Assembly (NCBI GenBank): GCA_003508835.1
Contig: PUFA01000057.1
Location: 6,336,501-6,400,500 of the forward strand
Direction of reading: 5' to 3'
DNA: 64,000 bases
Source of the DNA: Eonycteris spelaea
Lineage: Eukaryota; Chordata; Mammalia; Chiroptera; Pteropodidae
Every line of letters starts with the position of its first letter. Positions within the stretch are counted from its first letter, which is position 1. The notes below the pieces were generated by a model. That model had not been told where the DNA came from and did no database searches. It saw nothing but the letters and a program-made list of their open reading frames with translations. A program made the position numbers and the translations under genes. Shown here one piece after another: positions 22,240 to 32,844 of the stretch.

Positions 22240-23570
22240 CATAGGCAGAATGCCTTGATGTCCCTAGAGCAGGAGAGGGTGGGAAGCTGGTGAGAAGCTC
22301 TGGGCCATCCCCCATTCACCTCCTTGTCCCCTGGGGAGCTGTCCTGAGGCAGCTTCTGGTCACCTCCAGGGTTCTGATGAGGGATGGGGCTTCCTGTCCC
22401 ACTCTCCTAGAGCTGCAGTCCAGAATTAATTCCTTAGTGACAAGGAACCCCCAAATCACACTGAGTCATTGGCCTCTTGTGTTGGTGCTGACTTCTCTGG
22501 CATGTAGGACAAAGACCTGGGGAGCTGGCACCTTTGGCTTACTCTTCTTTTCATTGTATGTGAGTAATAAACTGTCTGAATCCAAAAAATGACTTGTGTG
22601 TTCGTTGGCCAAATCAATCAAGGCTTGGCATTGGCCTGTCCTGTGTGCACGAGCTTGACAGAGTCCCAGCCTCAGCCTGACCCCACAGAGGGCAGCGGCA
22701 GGAATTACACCTTGAGGAGGCAGAGGAGATGGACTTTGTCCTCTGCCTCCAGTCACTGGCTGTGGGCTGCCCCACAGGGAGACAGGGACTTCCAGGCACT
22801 TCAGTTTCCCCAGTGCCCCAGAGCAGGTCCCTGAAGGTCACAGGTGTGAGTCACTAGCCGCAAAGCACAGAGACATTGGAAAAGGGATCCCAAGGGGCCT
22901 AGGAGAGAGAAGAAAGAAGAGACTAGAGTTTTTATGCCCATCAAGAATCATACAAGGCTCACTGCAGCAGTCATCACTGGTGAGATGGATTTGGAACTGA
23001 ACATAAATATAGTGGCCCAGGCTACATAGCTGTAGGAGCATCACCCAGGGCACCTCTCCTGGGACAGCCATCAAGGGCACTATGTAAAACTCCTGCGCAC
23101 ATCCCGAGGGCAGCAGTAGTTGTCCACAGACAAGGAAAAGGTGGTGGTTTCCTTCAGGAAACAACACGAGGGCCAAAGCCTGAATATTTCATGCCAAACT
23201 ACTTCTGCAAGCCTGTGGTCAGCCAGCCAGACAAGGGTTCTCAGAACACTGAGCTTCGGAAAGTGGCTCAAGCCCAGCTGGCCAGGGTGGCCCTTCAGTG
23301 ACAGCACAAAGGGAAACCCCTGCTCCTCTCGTCTGGATGCTCCTTTATCTTTTGCTAACCTCGGCTCCCACCCACTCCATCCACCCTACAATCATGGGAT
23401 TTCCCTGAATCTTCCCGCTGGCTCGTGTCCTCCTCTCCTATGATGTAGGGATGCCAAAGGCCTGCAGGCACTTGAAGAGTCACTCAGCCACACAGAACCC
23501 TTAGGGACAAAGAGGAATTTTACTCATGACCCAAAAGGAAAGATTGGAGGAAGAGAGGGAGAATTAAATC
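22240..23570. other. Non-coding stretch with possible LTR-like 3' end
   Basis: At 22,540-22,590 'gtgagtaataaactgtctg' resembles the poly(A)-signal end of an old ERV LTR or a transcript 3' end; I cannot choose. The rest holds only short frames on both strands. Confidence 0.35.
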
Positions 23571-23573
23571 AAA

Positions 23574-23793
23574 GGGTGGCCAGCCTTTTCCTTACAGGAC
23601 CTCATAGGAAGTATTTGAGGCTTTGCAGGCCATACGGTCTCTATCAAAAACCACTTATCCTCACTGCTGTAGCACAAAAGCAGACACAGACAGTACACAA
23701 AGAAGTAGGCCTGGCTGTGCTCTCATAAAACTTTTATCACACCACAGGCAGCGGACAGGATTTAGCCTGCGGGCATAGTTTGCTGACACCTAG
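23574..23793 (+). mobile_element. hAT-Charlie-type non-autonomous element, short form
   Basis: 'ggctttgcaggccatacgg', 'tctctatcaaaaaccactt', 'gcagacacagacagtacac', 'aaaacttttatcacacc' and 'catagtttgctgacacc' define a widespread mammalian family. A longer form of the same family is at 33.6 kb. Confidence 0.75.
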
Positions 23794-23819
23794 CTTACAT
23801 GTTCACGGAGTTCAACAAG

Positions 23820-24165
23820 TTAAAATTAGAAGGAACCTTAGAGATCATCCAATCCAGGGATGGCAAATGAGTTTCAACTCACCTGCCAACTCTGATTACT
23901 CAGCAGTGGCTCCCTGACTGGCTGTATTGAGAAGGATTCTGCTAGCTCCTTCTGCAGCCAACACCCAGCTCTGGGGGAAGTACCACAATTGAAGAGCACC
24001 CTAGGCCATGGGCAGGGAGGTGGCAGTGTGTGGCAGCACCAGTGCCTTATACTGGCCTCTTGATTTCCCAGAAACCTTCATTTTATATATAAATAGCTAG
24101 ATCCGAGAGAGGTTAAGTGATTTGCCCAGGGCCACACTGCTATGGCCATGGACTTGCTCGTTATC
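23820..24165 (-). mobile_element. Old SINE/LINE piece split by about 200 bp, with MIR tail
   Basis: 'ggaaccttagagatcatcca' (23,830-23,850) and 'cattttatatataaatagc', 'agagaggttaagtgatttgc' (24,070-24,125) are normally adjacent in mammalian genomes. Here about 200 bp beginning 'cagggatggcaaatgag' separates them, suggesting a later insertion. Confidence 0.5.
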
Positions 24166-24169
24166 CGGC

Positions 24170-25025
24170 TTCTTCATGTTACTCTGCAGCAAAATGGAAA
24201 CTTACATTTACCTCATTCATCACCACATCAAAGAATTCTCTGAGACCACTTTGTGCCAAGTTTCCTGGCCTAGCCCTTTGAGCGCAAATGATAGAACCCA
24301 GAATTGTAGCTAGTCCTTGATTTGTGAGAATTGACGTTTTGGGGGTTTTCACACCCATGGAAACATATTGTATTTGTGATGCCTGGAAAATTAGGAGGTT
24401 GGCTTCCAGGGAGTGCTGCCTGCCAGATCCTTGTTCAAGGTGGGGTGGAAGTGGCCTGCAAGAAGCTGTGGTTTCCCATTTCTGTAGTAAATGCTTGGAA
24501 GCACCATGGACCAGTCTTGTGGGCTCTGTAGGGCTAAAGCTGATCTTGAGCCCACATCAATATTCTGAAGCATCCAACTCTGGTATTTCTCAACAGAGAA
24601 ATAGAATCTATTTCCTAAGATTCTAAATGGTTATGACTATCAGATAATAACTGCCAGGGTCTTTATTAATACCAATTAATAAGCAGCTGTAGTAATAAAC
24701 TTTCAAAACATGATGCAGGTCAAACTTTTGGGAAAAGCTTTAAAAATCCTGAACTCTGTAAATTTAAGTCATTTTACTTTTAAAGAAAATCAGATTGTCT
24801 GCTGTTAGAGCATGCCTGATATCAGAGCTCTGAAATTGTTTGGGCCTCAGTGGTTAGCAAATGGAGTATTACTAACCTCACGGGGGCAGTGGCAATGGTC
24901 AAGAAGTAACAGACTGCAGCAGAAGCCCATTTCCCCAGGCCCACTCTGGATGTCACTCACAGCTTCAATGGACACAATGGCTTCCTCCCTTGAGCACCTG
25001 CGGCTCTCTGCCTGAGGGTGTCCTC
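24170..25025. other. Non-coding stretch, no confident feature
   Basis: No recognised repeat. Overlapping plus-strand frames at 24,324-24,626 are under 101 codons and show no domain. Confidence 0.4.
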
Positions 25026-25027
25026 TC

Positions 25028-25204
25028 CAGGTGGTCCCTAACCTTTTCGCCACCAGGGACCAGTGCTCCTATGAGAATCTAATACCTGATGATCTGAGGC
25101 AGTGAAGCTGGCTCTGGGGAGTGGCTTCCCTTGCTGGCCCCACTCGCCTCCTACAGTGCGGCCTGGTTCCTAACAGGCCATGGACCAGGGTTTGGGAACC
25201 CCTG
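25028..25204. mobile_element. hAT-type non-autonomous element, deleted in the middle
   Basis: The ends are imperfect inverted repeats: left 'caggtggtccctaacctttt', right 'cagggtttgggaacccctg'. Between them 'gagaatctaatacctgatg' and 'gcctggttcctaacaggcc' match a well-known mammalian DNA element. No clear 8-bp target duplication remains. Confidence 0.7.
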
Positions 25205-25409
25205 CTCTATCCCCCTCCCATTGTCCCTACCACAGTGTGCACAGGCCAGAGAGCGGGAAGAGAGCACTCCCAGGAGAAGCCACAAGCAATGAAGAAGAAT
25301 GGAAAGTGGTGGAAAGAATCTGGGTGTCCCCATCCCTCTGTATAATTCTGAAGAATTGTTTAGTGTGATAAAACTTTACACTGTCTCTCAGAAGGTCCCC
25401 AAGGGCATT

Positions 25410-25560
25410 TGACCCCTATTTCCTTCTCTTATTAACATACCCTCTATTAGTTATGTTCTCTTTTTTGCCTCACTTATCCACTTTCTCCTAGTGAGTCCTG
25501 GGGTCATCTCTCAAATAAACTACCTATACCCAAGTCCTTGTCTCAGGGGCAGTTCAAACC
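25410..25560 (+). mobile_element. LTR-like dispersed relic, copy 2
   Basis: 'tcctggggtcatctctcaa', AATAAA at 25,514-25,519 and 'cccaagtccttgtctcaggg' place it in the same family as 7.0, 26.9 and 36.0 kb (plus) and 14.1 kb (minus). Confidence 0.6.
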
Positions 25561-25799
25561 AAGACACATTTATATGTAGGTTAGCATGAGAATATGTGCC
25601 CCACCCCCATCCTCCAATATCAAAGAAAGGGATGAGAGCATTTAAACCAGCCAGCAGCCACGGGAACATCTGATAGTGCACTATAGGAGCTATCACCCTC
25701 AGTGAGGAGCAGGAAGCTGAAGTGGCCAGTAGCATTCATAGCATTTATCTGTCCAGCATGCTTTACTGACATGATCCAGTGATGCTGAAAAATCACGTC

Positions 25800-26270
25800 A
25801 CCCATCCTTAACCTCCTTATGCTACTGCAGTGGGCATGTGATCCAGGATAGCCAATCAGAATATTTTCTCCTCCTGGATACCTGTGATTGGTTCAGGTAA
25901 TTCCAATCAGAATCTCCCTGAGGTTGATACAGGATCCTGGGAGAGAATGTAAAGGAGGCTTGTAAACCAGGATTGTAACTGGAAGTGTGTATCTGAGGTT
26001 GCAGAGCCTGGGATTTCATCTGTCATGTGAATAGAGTTTGTGAGGAATGAAGGGAAATAGAGGCAATCTAAGATGAAAGAGAAAGAGAGAGAATACCACG
26101 TCATCAGAGCTACTGGATCCAGCTGCACCTGAAGCTAGGTTGCCTTTGGACCTTGTGGTTACTAGAGCCAACATATTCCTTTTTTGCTTAATTTGATTGG
26201 ATTTGATTTCAAGAGGGTGGTTTCTGGTGAGTTGTAAGGCCAACTTTGCCATTGACCTCATTTACTCATT
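25800..26270 (+). mobile_element. LTR-like relic with three CCAAT boxes
   Basis: 'gtgatccaggatagccaatc', 'gagctactggatccagctgc', 'cctgaagctaggttgcc' and 'ccaacatattccttttttgc' resemble a common mammalian repeat that I believe is an ERV LTR. CCAAT boxes are at 25,852-25,856 and 25,903-25,907, with an inverted ATTGG at 25,887-25,891. Confidence 0.5.
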
Positions 26271-26282
26271 CCATAGTGCTGT

Positions 26283-26578
26283 TTCAAGTGGGATCTAACT
26301 AACCACAAACAACAGAACACCCAAGTAGTAGTGGCTCAATAAATAAATTATTTCATAAAATAAGAATGCTATGAATGTTAAAGTTTTGGTGTAGCAGCCC
26401 AATAATATCAGAAAAAAACATGAACTTTTCCATCACCCCTGAACAACCAGCATCAGTATGTTGGTTTGTCATCCTCTTGCTTATCACTTATAGTCACAAG
26501 ATGGCTGTTGCAGCTCCAGACATCACAACAAAATATATAAGGTCAGGAAGCACAGTGAGAGAGGGACATAACAGCTGA
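26283..26578 (+). mobile_element. Ancient dispersed repeat, left part (interrupted)
   Basis: 'ctaaccacaaacaacagaac', 'gtagtggctcaataaataaa', 'cacaagatggctgttgcagc' and 'cagctccagacatcacaac' match a known mammalian repeat whose 3' part continues at about 27,035. Confidence 0.55.
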
Positions 26579-27034
26579 TGTTATTCAAGCTCCTCCAGTA
26601 TCTCTCCACTTTAATGAACTCCAGTGAACTTCCAACTGCCTTTACCTGAAAACTTTTTCCAAAAACCACAGAAGGCTGCTCTGCCTATGAGTATCAGATC
26701 AGAATTGCTAAAAAAAATTCATATCCCCAAAGAGCAACCCCCAACCAATTATTGAGGGAGAGTCGGCATATAAATACCTTCGTTCACTGGTCCTTCTGAG
26801 GGATAACTTCAACGCAGATGATTTACACATTTTCAAGGATTTCTCTGCATTATTAAGCTCCAGTCACCTACAGTAGTACCTGCTCTATAATGCACTCTTT
26901 GTTAGATACCTTCCCTCCCCTATCTCACTTCCCCACTCTTCTACCAGTGTTTCCTGGGATTACATTCCCCCCCAATTATTTGCTCTCCAATTCTTGTCTT
27001 AGGGAATGCTAGGGGGGGCCCAAAGTGAGACAGC
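26579..27034 (+). mobile_element. LTR-like dispersed relic, longest copy, nested
   Basis: About 450 bp with a TATA-like 'catataaatacc' (26,768-26,779), then 'tctcacttccccactcttc', 'agtgtttcctgggattaca' and 'ccaattcttgtcttaggg'. It has the architecture of a solo LTR and interrupts another repeat. Family name not certain. Confidence 0.5.
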
Positions 27035-27175
27035 TTTTTCTTTATCAGTAAGGGAAATTCTTCCAAGAAATCCTCCAGTAGACTTCCCTATGGCTAGACC
27101 TGGATCAAATGCCCCACTCCTTGCCCCCAGCCATCCCAGGGAAGGTTAAAACAGCACCTGGCAAAGGAAAGCAGA
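27035..27175 (+). mobile_element. Ancient dispersed repeat, right part
   Basis: 'ttcttccaagaaatcctccag', roughly 'tagacttccctatggctag', and 'ggatcaaatgccccactcc' continue the element begun at 26,283. Confidence 0.5.
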
Positions 27176-27179
27176 ATAG

Positions 27180-28125
27180 TTATGCCTCCTGAAGTTGAGT
27201 TCACTGCTACCTACCTACCCAACTTAAATCAGGATTTTATTAACAAGATGAATGGAATGGGCAATGATTGTTGAGTGGGCAAGTTATGGAATGCCAGGTT
27301 CTATTCAAAAATATTAAATCAGTGCCTGAGACAATAAGGTAGAAGTCATGCTTGGCAAATTTGTAGAAGACAGGAAATTGGAAGAAATAGAAAGTATGTC
27401 AGAGAACAGAATGGGGCATCTCAATGAACTTTACAAAAAAGAAAAAGAAAAAGAAAAATGGACTGCGTAGATCAAGATGAGGTTTAGTGGGGGTTAATGT
27501 GACAACCCAGAGCTAGGTATTTATATACCAACTCCCTCTCAATCATTGGTTGAGAGTTATTCTTGGGTGAGGTGAATTTCTTGGCACTTCTGATCTGATA
27601 CTCACAGGCAGAAAAGCCTTCTATGGTTTTTGGGTAATGGCAGTTGAAAGTTGTCTGGAGCTCCCTATAGGTCCTAGCTATAACATAAGCTACAAAAACA
27701 AAATAAGCACACAAGTGTTACATGGAAAAACAAAGGCTTATCAAGAACACAGTGACAAAGACACCAGGGACAGTTACATGTGTCAGCAATGCGGTGTGGC
27801 TGCCAATCTCCAACAGGATCACAGGTTAATCCCATGAAGAATGATGTTGAAATGGAGGGAGGAGAAATTCCTCTCCTCCTTGTTCTGGAATTACCATAGC
27901 TGGGGCACCAGCTTTAGCATCCCCCGAAACAAGCATAACCAAAGGTAGTGTGCTCAGAGGAGAGTGGCCAGGATGGAGACAGCCTGGGTGCCACATGAGG
28001 TGAGAAGAGGCATTTACTAGAGGGCATGATGACAAGAAAATTGGAAGAGTACAATATAGCCAAACTGAAGTATTTATTGTCACCTAGGAGCATCATAAAC
28101 ATTTACACAACTCCAGTAATCCCAC
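27180..28125. other. Non-coding stretch; small (AAAAAG)n
   Basis: An (AAAAAG)n run sits at 27,435-27,459. Otherwise no recognised repeat or gene. Confidence 0.45.
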
Positions 28126-28127
28126 TA

Positions 28128-28700
28128 ATCAATGTCCAGTCAGGGAAACAGGAACCTCTTTAGGTATTTCAAGCAGGAGGAACTTAATACAGAGAATTTT
28201 TGCAAAGATATTGGAAAAGATGGAGGTGCAGACAGGGAAAGGACCCCAAAGATCAATAACTGCAGGAAGCTATGATCAACTTTGGGGCTGAAGGAGCAGC
28301 AGGGAAAATGGGATAACCCAGAGCCATGGAGTTACTGAACCTCTGGAGTTGCCTCATCAGGGACCAACCTGCATTCATTCTGCCTCGGCTGGAGGGACAG
28401 TCTGAAACAGAAAGGAAGAAGGTTAGCTTCCTCTTATGCTGTTTTCCAGTATCTCTCCAGTACCTTGCATGGCTGACCCTAAGCAGCCTACTGGCAAGAG
28501 AGCCTGGGAAGTACCACCTGCAGGGTTCCAGCCCCTTTGACATGGAGAAAAATACAGAGAATAGGAATGGAGCAAGAGTTAATGAGTGGTTCACGGAGCA
28601 GGGTGGAAGTTGTAGAGAGAATTTCTGGATGGATGTAAGGAAGGCCTATCTAAGCCAGAACTGGACAAAGGAGAGAAAGAAAGAGAATAACCACCCTCTT
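28128..28700 (+). mobile_element. Ancient dispersed repeat
   Basis: 'cagtcagggaaacaggaacc', 'gaggaacttaatacagag', 'aactgcaggaagctatgatc', 'ggcaagagagcctgggaag' and 'gttccagcccctttgacatg' follow a recurrent mammalian repeat that I cannot name. The 186-codon frame at 28,326-28,886 lies mostly inside it. Confidence 0.5.
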
Positions 28701-28889
28701 CTGCACTGCTGTAGCAGTTGTTCAACGGAGGTTCTAATGTGCACAGGTCACTGGACAAGATGTCTTACAAGGTCCCTTCATGCCTCAAAGTCTCAGATTC
28801 TAATTACATATTGTCCACATTCACACTTCCACGTCTGTCTTCTGTTGCATGGTTTCATGCAACTTGCAGGCATGTTGATTATGTGATTC

Positions 28890-29070
28890 TCATTAGACAT
28901 GGATCGCCCTGGGAACCCGGCTCACAGCGAAGTTCTCATACTATTGGTACAGCCTTCATTAATGTCATCACGAGGCTGGTGGGCGCCTCAGTTTGCGGCA
29001 GCGGCGGCGGCAGGGGGGAGGGGGGGGGGGGGGGGGGGAGCGGGGCGGGGAGCGGGGGGGGGGCGGGTAT
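28890..29070. promoter_or_regulatory. Short CpG-dense, G-rich island
   Basis: A GCG-repeat core at 28,995-29,010 is followed by G runs: 6 G (29,013-29,018), 19 G (29,020-29,038), 4 G, 4 G, 10 G (29,054-29,063) and 3 G. CpG is far denser than in the flanks. The sequence is strongly G-quadruplex-prone and could sit in a regulatory element. The longest G run may be mis-sized by sequencing. Confidence 0.4.
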
Positions 29071-29109
29071 TTAAAATGCCGCTCTGCTCTTGAAATGCAC
29101 CCAGGGTCT

Positions 29110-29125
29110 TAAAAAAAAAAAAAAA
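29110..29125. repeat. Poly(A) run
   Basis: About 16 A between the G-rich island and the AT-rich candidate element. Confidence 0.9.
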
Positions 29126-29129
29126 AGAA

Positions 29130-29460
29130 CCTTTGTAGAACATGAACAGGCACCAAAATAAATTATCCAGAATAATAAAACCTCTTTCTCTGTTACAAAA
29201 GAAATTTAAGAGCTCATTAGCCTTAGGAATAAACAGTATTTCTAATGTGTGAGGCCAATAGACAGAGTCATGAATATTCATGAGCATGCTCCATCCCCTC
29301 CATCTTCAAATAAAGGTGTTTGAAATCATTTTTTTTCTAATTTGGAGGAAAAGTATATTAACTATTGGTCAACTGTTTGACCCCAAATGCTCTTAAAATG
29401 GGATTTCTGATGTTTTTGTTAGTATTTGCATCACATTTTGACACAGGTTAATTCCTGGAG
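29130..29460. promoter_or_regulatory. Candidate conserved non-coding element with POU-like palindrome
   Basis: A repeat-free AT-rich segment. At 29,268-29,283 is the perfect palindrome 'tcatgaatattcatga', overlapping a second palindrome 'gagcatgctc' (29,282-29,291). 'atgaatattcat' resembles dimeric POU (MORE-type) sites. Regulatory role is an inference. Confidence 0.3.
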
Positions 29461-29759
29461 AATATATTAGAAAAAGTTGGCCGAACTACTGACTTCAGAT
29501 CAAAAGTCTGGAATCAAGGAAACTTTCAAATAGTTTTATAAACTCTACTGGCCCCACCCATACTTAATAATAAATAATAAATTACTCTTTGCACCTTGGC
29601 TCCCATGCTGTTCTTCTAGTCCCCCACCATAGGAGCTAACTAATGCAGAAAATTCCTTGGGAACCAAACTAACCCAGGCAGTAGGGGGAGCAGAGCCTCC
29701 TAAACACCTAGAGGAACCTCCCAGGGTCTTCTGGGGTTTTTTTCAGAGTTGGGTTAAGC

Positions 29760-29933
29760 CAATGGTTCTCAATTTTGGCTGCACATTAGAATCACCTCAG
29801 GAGCTTTTAAATATCATGACACCCACACTGCAGACTACCAATTACAATCATCTCTAGGTGTGCGCTCAGGCCAGCATTTTATCACACAGGTGAAATCACC
29901 TGAAAAATGTCAACATACAGCCAAGGTAGCTGT
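29760..29933. mobile_element. MER20 (hAT-Charlie) copy 2
   Basis: 'aatggttctcaattttggct', 'gcacattagaatcacctc' and 'aggagcttttaaatatc', with a right end near 'acatacagccaagg', match both ends of MER20. Confidence 0.75.
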
Positions 29934-29934
29934 G

Positions 29935-30240
29935 GTACTTGGTCTCTAAGATGCTGCAATTAATTCCTACCCTTCCTAACATGCATGTCATTCTCCCATA
30001 GGGAGGGGAAACCTGTTCTCCCATCCCCTGGCCCTGGGCAGAAATGATAGCCTCTACATTCAGTCTAGCTTATAGGAGAAGTGGCAGTTTTTGCTTTCTT
30101 CCTCGTGAAACATTTGTTCTTGAGGGGTTCCCACTCAGAACACAGCCGCCATGCTGTGAGAAGCCCAAGCCACATGGAGAGAGCACGTAACAGGGGTTGG
30201 GATAACAACCCAGCCTAAACAGCTGAGAACTACTGGATCA
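29935..30240 (+). mobile_element. LTR-like relic
   Basis: 'ggtctctaagatgctgcaat', 'taattcctacccttcc' and 'gaagcccaagccacatggag' resemble MaLR/ERVL-type LTR text. Moderately confident it is an LTR; subfamily unknown. Confidence 0.45.
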
Positions 30241-30589
30241 AGGGGAGCCATTCACAGGTAGACACTCTCTTAAGGTACCTACTGTCCCTGGGGCATGAGG
30301 ATTCAATCTGCATCAACAGGGCTTCAACTCCACTCACATGCTGAGTCCTGTCCCACTCCCACCCCAGCTACACCCTTGTGAGAAGCATGACAATATGTGA
30401 AGATGGGGTAATAGCAATCGGAGCAAAGGAAAACTACTCCTGTCTCGGGGGAAGCTAATCATCAGGAGTTCCCTGTTAGTTGAAAGAGGTATTAGCTCTA
30501 TTTTCAATTGTATTACAAATATTAATTTTTATATAGTGTGTTATAATTTATAGAGTTCCTGGTCTCACTTGGTCCTTTTTGATAATGCT

Positions 30590-30775
30590 GAAAGGCAAAT
30601 ATATTCAACAATCTACTTTGCAGAGGAGGGACCTGAAGTCTCAGAGAGCATATGTGACTTTGCCTAGATGGCATAGCCAGTAAATAGAGGAACTGGGAAT
30701 TAAGTCTGGGGACCTCATGTCCAAACCAGGGCATTTTTCTGCATACTACACTGCCACTCTGTTTTAGTAAAGAAA
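30590..30775 (-). mobile_element. MIR SINE
   Basis: 'ctttgcagaggagggacc', 'gaagtctcagagagcatatg', 'tgcctagatggcatagcc' and 'ctacactgccactctg' fit reverse-complement MIR. Confidence 0.75.
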
Positions 30776-30779
30776 AAAT

Positions 30780-31265
30780 AAATTGGAAGGTGTGGTAAAA
30801 TATGTTGTTTGCCACTTAATATCTATTTTCCCTTTCTGGCTTGATAACCGAACTCTTATTTTATTCAGACAAGGAATGTATCCAGCTAAATCCACATCTC
30901 CGGTCTCCCTTGTAGCAGGGTGTAAATCTGTGACTAAGTGAAAGGTAAAGCTTAGTGTTGATGGGCTTCCAGAAACCTGCTTCAAAGACACCTGTCTCAA
31001 TTAAGAGAAATGCCTTTCCTCCTTCTTCCAGCCCACAGTTCATACGATGCCTGGAGCTCCAGCAGCCATATTGGATCATGAGGACACTCAGAGGGTAGAA
31101 GCTACTTACTACAGACAGTGGAGCAGAAAGGTATAACAAGAGTGGGTTCTGCCTTGGATTGCCTACCTCTAAACTTTTTAAAAAGTAAAAGAATAAATGC
31201 TTGGGGATTTAAGTCACCATTTTTCAGGTCTCTATTACAGCCAACTGCAATTTCGAATTGATAAG
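30780..31265 (+). mobile_element. LTR-like relic
   Basis: 'ggagctccagcagccatatt', 'ggatcatgaggacactcag', 'gagcagaaaggtataacaag' and 'ggattgcctacctctaaac', then 'aaagaataaatgcttgg', match an ERVL-type LTR pattern ending in a poly(A) signal. Subfamily not identified. Confidence 0.5.
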
Positions 31266-31589
31266 ATTTACATAGTTGTAGGTTCTAACTGAAGTTACAA
31301 TTTAATGGAACAACTAGCCCTTAAGACACCAAAAACCTATTTTCCATATTAGGGGGACAGTGGCTTTAAAGTAAGCCTTCAATTCCATTAGGCATATGTA
31401 CCCCCACAGGAGGGAATGGTGAATCTGCCACAGAGTGAATGTGCAACAGGTATTTATTGGATGAGCAAAAACTTTTGTAGACATCAATTTTACCCATTAC
31501 TGGCCACCACACCTCTGTTCCCCAGCATCTTTTTTAAGGACTTGAGAAATATATCATAAGGGAGATCATTATTGGCCTAGGGAGAACAG

Positions 31590-31965
31590 GAGACCCAGCT
31601 AGGTTTTCCAGAAAGATCAGCCCCAGCCCTCAGTCCTCAGAAACCTTATCTCCTGTCATCTCTGGTGGCCTTGAGTTTACCTCTGCTCTTGATGTGGCCT
31701 TAGTGGAGATTTTAAAGATGCTGTGTGACTGCTCTTGTGTAATTTTCCATGACTAAGCTTGCCTTTGGCTTGGGCTTCTCCTTCTTGAAGTGATATGGAG
31801 CATCCTGAATCCAACCAGAAGCCCAGTTCAGCCAAGTCTAGCTAAGCCCATTCACGGTCAACAGCAGCCAACTCAGCCTCATGAGGATAAAATAAAAAGT
31901 TTTGTGGTGTGAACCACTGAGTTTGTGGGGCTGTTTGTTAGGCAGCATCATCACATATCTAACGT
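31590..31965 (+). mobile_element. LTR-like relic
   Basis: The 3' part 'gtgaaccactgagtttgtgg', 'ggctgtttgttaggcagc' and 'aaataaaaagttttgtgg' is typical of old ERVL/MaLR LTR ends. The 5' part is diverged. Confidence 0.5.
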
Positions 31966-31984
31966 TCAATCCATTCAAATAACC

Positions 31985-32585
31985 ATGCTAGAAAATTGAA
32001 TGTCTCCCTTCACTCCTGCCTCTCTCTCTCATGCCTCACAACCAATCCCCAAGTCCTAAATATTCCTCAGTGTCCTCCCATCCTCCCCAACCCTTCTGCC
32101 TCTGCCCGAGTTCAGACCTCATCCTTCTGGATTAGAGTGGCTTCCCAATGAAACCTCTGGCCTTTAGATTTACCTCCTCAGGTCTACTTTCTTTAGGTGA
32201 GGGTGAGTTTTCTGAAATATAAATCAGATGATAATCCTCCTTCACTTAAGACTCTTCCATGGGTTTTAGTCAGGGGAATGTCCAGAGGCTTCCATATGCT
32301 CATGCCATTTTTAACCCTTGGGGACATTCTCTACACTGAACCTAACTCAGCTTTAGCTCCCACTTTGTGGAGCTGGTGATGTACCCTCAGATACTCCCTA
32401 GCTCTCCACAACTAGGCTCAGTGTCTGACTGGGCACTGCCCTATCCAGCACACTGTTCTGGCTCTCAGGTCACCCTTTAGGACACTATTGAAATTTTCTG
32501 TGGCTTGTCCAATTCTCCCATATATGGTGAGCTCCCTGAGGGCAGGACATGAATATATTTTCCCAGAATAAACTCTGCATACAGG
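31985..32585 (+). mobile_element. L2 3' region
   Basis: 'atcagatgataatcctcc', 'ttcacttaagactcttccat' and 'gtgagctccctgagggcagg' lie in L2 order over about 600 bp. Internal decay is heavy. Confidence 0.65.
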
Positions 32586-32699
32586 TCTAACCCAAAGGCC
32601 TGAGCTGCTGTAAGCAAAGTCATCTGTTTCTGGAACAGGAGATGCTCTCTGAAATAGGTGGCTCAGCTCTGCCTAGAAGAAATGGGTCTGACTAGAAAA

Positions 32700-32840
32700 A
32701 CCAAGGCAGGAAGAAAAAGAATTAGGGAATAAGAAAAAGCAAGGTAAGAAGAGGAAAAGAAGGAAAGGAGAGAGAAAGTTGTACAAGAAGGAAGAATAAG
32801 AGGGCAGAGCAAAGGCAATTGGCCAGGGACCTGAAGGGTA
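32700..32840. repeat. Purine-rich low-complexity tract
   Basis: Nearly continuous A/G text ('aagaagaggaaaagaaggaa') with few pyrimidine breaks. Confidence 0.8.
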
Positions 32841-32844
32841 ACAG

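Noticed and set aside
28326..28886. 186-codon plus-strand reading frame
   Set aside because: Mostly inside a dispersed repeat; no domain, Kozak context or exon boundaries.
28718..29093. Gly/Ala-rich frames through the G-rich island, and the Pro/Ala frame opposite
   Set aside because: Direct translation of G and GCG runs; low-complexity artefacts.
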